In this document: one piece after another, positions 6,260-7,672 of the stretch | How positions within the stretch are numbered: the first letter of the stretch is position 1 | How the letters are laid out: each line of letters opens with the position of its first letter | Source: UBA2773 sp964643985 | GTDB taxonomy: Bacteria; Patescibacteriota; Minisyncoccia; Moranbacterales; DUUL01 | NCBI GenBank assembly: GCA_964643985.1 | Contig: CAZXUS010000035.1 | Span: 1-7,672 of the forward strand | DNA length: 7,672 nucleotides | Reading direction: 5' to 3' | Notes under the pieces: model-generated | Told to the model about the DNA's origin: nothing | Databases searched by the model: none | Seen by the model: the letters and a program-made list of their open reading frames with translations, nothing else | Made by a program: the position numbers and the translations under genes

Positions 6260-6374
6260 AATTTTCAATTTTCAATAAACCAATTTTCAATAAATTTTCA
6301 ATTATTCAATTTAAAAAATTGAAAATTATTACATTGAAAATTGATTGTAAATTGTAAATTGTAAATTGAAAATT
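6260..6374. repeat. cluster of A/T-rich direct and inverted repeats (AATTTTCAAT family)
   Basis: AATTTTCAAT occurs at 6260-6269, 6267-6276, 6282-6291 and 6293-6302. The complement ATTGAAAATT occurs at 6318-6327, 6333-6342 and 6365-6374. The seven-base unit ATTGTAA is repeated three times in tandem at 6344-6364. The best hairpin is AATTTTCAATT (6293-6303) with AATTGAAAATT (6317-6327), eleven perfect pairs. It lies between the convergent rplK and recombinase genes and upstream of tRNA-Trp. Because of the symmetry it may slow transcription from both sides, or it may be a dispersed intergenic repeat. Confidence 0.7.
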
Positions 6375-7672
6375 AGCGCTAGCCTTGCGGGTGTCGTATA
6401 GTGGCAATACGTTGGTCTCCAAAACCAATAACGTGGGTTCGATTCCCTCCACCCGTGCAAAGTAGGACAGACTGAGGCAAAAACCTCAGTTTTGTCTTTG
6501 TCTGCTAGTGTTTTCCCAGGTTCGAACGCCTTGTTCTCAATCCTGGCCCTAAGTAGGAATTTTTTGAAGGCTTCTATTGATTTTTTGTTTGTAACATTGA
6601 GCTTCTTGTCTAAAATTTTTAGGTTCGTACCAAAAGCGAAGAGAACATCTTTCTTCTGCTCTATATTCCCAGTTCTAATAAGAAGAGATATTTCACTCAT
6701 TAAATCAAAATCTATTTTGGCTTCGCTTAGCCAATCGATATTAGTATTTGACATCTTAATTTCTAGCAAAGATAATTCTTCCCTCAATTCTTTCTGGAGC
6801 TTGTCAAATCTATTGTTGTCTTCAATGCTACAATCTTTAGAAATACGAAGTATTGTTAGGCGTTCTAGCTTATCTTCATTAGTTTTCTTTTTTTGTTCAA
6901 AATTTCTTCGTAAATTGATACCGTCCTCAAGTGCTTCATCTTTTAGCTTGCTTACATTTTTAATACACCATTGAGAAAGTTCTTTGCTTATGACCAGTTT
7001 TTGATCCATATCCAATAAAAGTTGAGTCTCAAGCTTTCTTTCTTCGATACTGCTTCCAGGGCAACGCGTTCGATGTTTTTTGTTATTTATACAGTAATAG
7101 AAGGTATAATTAAGATAAGTTGGACTTTCCATTTTGTTTATAGCTAAACCACAGTCAGGGCAAGCACTACGGTTGGGATATGAAAATTTATGTTTGCAAC
7201 TAGAGCAGATTAGTTGGAATTTGAAATCAGTGGATAGATTTCCGCCACAAGTGCCACATTTAGTAAAATATTTGTAAACTGATTTTTGGTGCGTGACTCT
7301 TTGTGCGCCTCTAATTCCAATCATGCCTTGTATCTTCCAATATTCATCTTCCGATATCATTGATTTAATGTCTTTGAGCTTGTACCGGACTTCTTTCCCC
7401 GTGCTTTTTTGAAAGAAGAATCCAGCATAGATGGGGTTTTTAAGAAGTCTGTAGAGATATGAAAGAGCAATAGGTTTTCCTCCCTCTTTTTTTCTTTGCA
7501 GGGTTGTTAACTCTAACTCATCTCTGGCATAAGTATGAAGTTCACGCACAGAATATCTCCCAGTAAGCATGACTTGCAGTAGTTTTTTTACTAATGGATG
7601 ACGTATGGGGTCTTTAAACCAATCACGGTTTCCTTGTTCTTTCGTTTTATCATTAATATAACCGATGGGAGC
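6329..7672 (-). CDS. large serine recombinase (site-specific integrase), N-terminal part outside the window
   Basis: This enzyme integrates or excises mobile elements through a serine nucleophile; the catalytic resolvase domain lies beyond the window edge. The frame is open to base 7672, giving 447 visible residues beginning APIGYINDKTKE, so the ATG at 7570 is internal. Recombinase domain: GY at 4-5, the helix around LLQVMLTGRYSVRELHTYA (31-49), and YLYRLLKNPIYAGFF at 72-86. A zinc-ribbon region follows with CGTC (139-142), CSSC (156-159), CPDC (171-174), C194 and C204. Residues about 205-310 are charged and probably coiled coil. Residues 406-429 are coded antisense to tRNA-Trp and about 430-447 by the A/T repeats, ending at TAA 6329-6331. 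That tail (GWRESNPRYWFW...) is therefore unlikely to be conserved protein. It is convergent with rplK and tRNA-Trp. The family call is secure; the state of the rest of the element is unknown. Confidence 0.9.
   Translation of the reverse strand, partial: APIGYINDKTKEQGNRDWFKDPIRHPLVKKLLQVMLTGRYSVRELHTYARDELELTTLQRKKEGGKPIALSYLYRLLKNPIYAGFFFQKSTGKEVRYKLKDIKSMISEDEYWKIQGMIGIRGAQRVTHQKSVYKYFTKCGTCGGNLSTDFKFQLICSSCKHKFSYPNRSACPDCGLAINKMESPTYLNYTFYYCINNKKHRTRCPGSSIEERKLETQLLLDMDQKLVISKELSQWCIKNVSKLKDEALEDGINLRRNFEQKKKTNEDKLERLTILRISKDCSIEDNNRFDKLQKELREELSLLEIKMSNTNIDWLSEAKIDFDLMSEISLLIRTGNIEQKKDVLFAFGTNLKILDKKLNVTNKKSIEAFKKFLLRARIENKAFEPGKTLADKDKTEVFASVCPTLHGWRESNPRYWFWRPTYCHYTTPARLALIFNLQFTIYNQFSM
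6387..6457 (+). tRNA. tRNA-Trp (anticodon CCA)
   Basis: This is a 71-nt cloverleaf. The acceptor is GCGGGTG with CACCCGT (first pair G-U), and the discriminator is G73 as in bacterial tRNA-Trp. The D-stem is GTAT/ATAC with a short loop AGTGGCA. The anticodon stem TTGGT/ACCAA encloses the loop CTCCAAA, anticodon CCA (6419-6421), reading UGG. The T-loop TTCGATT is flanked by GTGGG/CCCTC with one T-T mismatch at the second pair. CCA is not encoded. In many bacteria tRNA-Trp lies just before secE; here it is after rplK. The opposing recombinase frame runs antisense over the entire gene, so its 3' half is a candidate integration site. Confidence 0.95.
6470..6498 (+). terminator. intrinsic terminator of tRNA-Trp
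   Basis: ACTGAGG (6471-6477) pairs perfectly with CCTCAGT (6484-6490) around the loop CAAAAA, with G6470-T6491 as a wobble. T-rich sequence TTTGTCTTTG follows. It starts 13 nt after the tRNA. On the opposite strand the same bases code for part of the recombinase C-terminus. Confidence 0.75.

Noticed and set aside
6260..6374. CRISPR array
   Set aside because: The repeats are 7-11 bases, A/T only, in both orientations and without regular spacers.
6492..6974. Plus-strand 160-codon frame, rich in Ser and Leu
   Set aside because: It is antisense to the coiled-coil part of the recombinase and its composition is that of a complement frame.
7568..7570. ATG at 7570 as the recombinase start
   Set aside because: The frame stays open for 34 more codons to the window edge and those residues (GYIND...) match the recombinase domain, so this ATG is internal.

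Overview
The window looks like chromosomal DNA of an AT-rich, small-genome bacterium, most likely a member of the Candidate Phyla Radiation (Patescibacteria, perhaps Parcubacteria-like). This is inferred from the gene families, the low-GC coding style, the lack of clear Shine-Dalgarno sequences before any of the five intact genes, and a serine recombinase typical of such genomes. No 16S rRNA is present, so the lineage cannot be fixed. Layout: the left end is the last ~780 nt of a 23S rRNA gene (peptidyl-transferase loop and sarcin-ricin loop both visible), then a long structured spacer of ~450 nt, a 5S rRNA inside a 22-nt precursor stem, and an intrinsic terminator that closes the rRNA operon. 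A promoter with a near-consensus -35 and consensus -10 then starts a 761-residue DUF2339 polytopic membrane protein of unknown function. It is followed by a 275-residue single-span membrane-anchored protein with a four-cysteine DGxxN...DCGGxCxxC motif, also of unknown function. The central block is a conserved translation, transcription and secretion cluster: secE, nusG and rplK, driven by a perfect sigma70-type promoter (TTGACA, 17 nt, TATAAT). An inverted repeat is embedded in that promoter, and a terminator-like leader hairpin lies just past the predicted transcription start. Between nusG and rplK sits a GC-rich ~113-nt foldback element, the most unusual object here: its two outer-stem C-A mismatches become G-U wobbles on the minus strand. 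The right end holds a cluster of A/T-rich direct and inverted repeats, a tRNA-Trp(CCA) with its own terminator, and, convergent with it, the 3' part of a large serine recombinase gene that runs off the window edge. The recombinase frame continues antisense through the terminator, the whole tRNA and into the A/T repeats. This makes tRNA-Trp a candidate attachment site of an integrated element. The expected rplA does not follow rplK inside the window. No defence system, CRISPR array or biosynthetic cluster is visible. The best candidates for something undescribed are the foldback element and the promoter and leader structure before secE.
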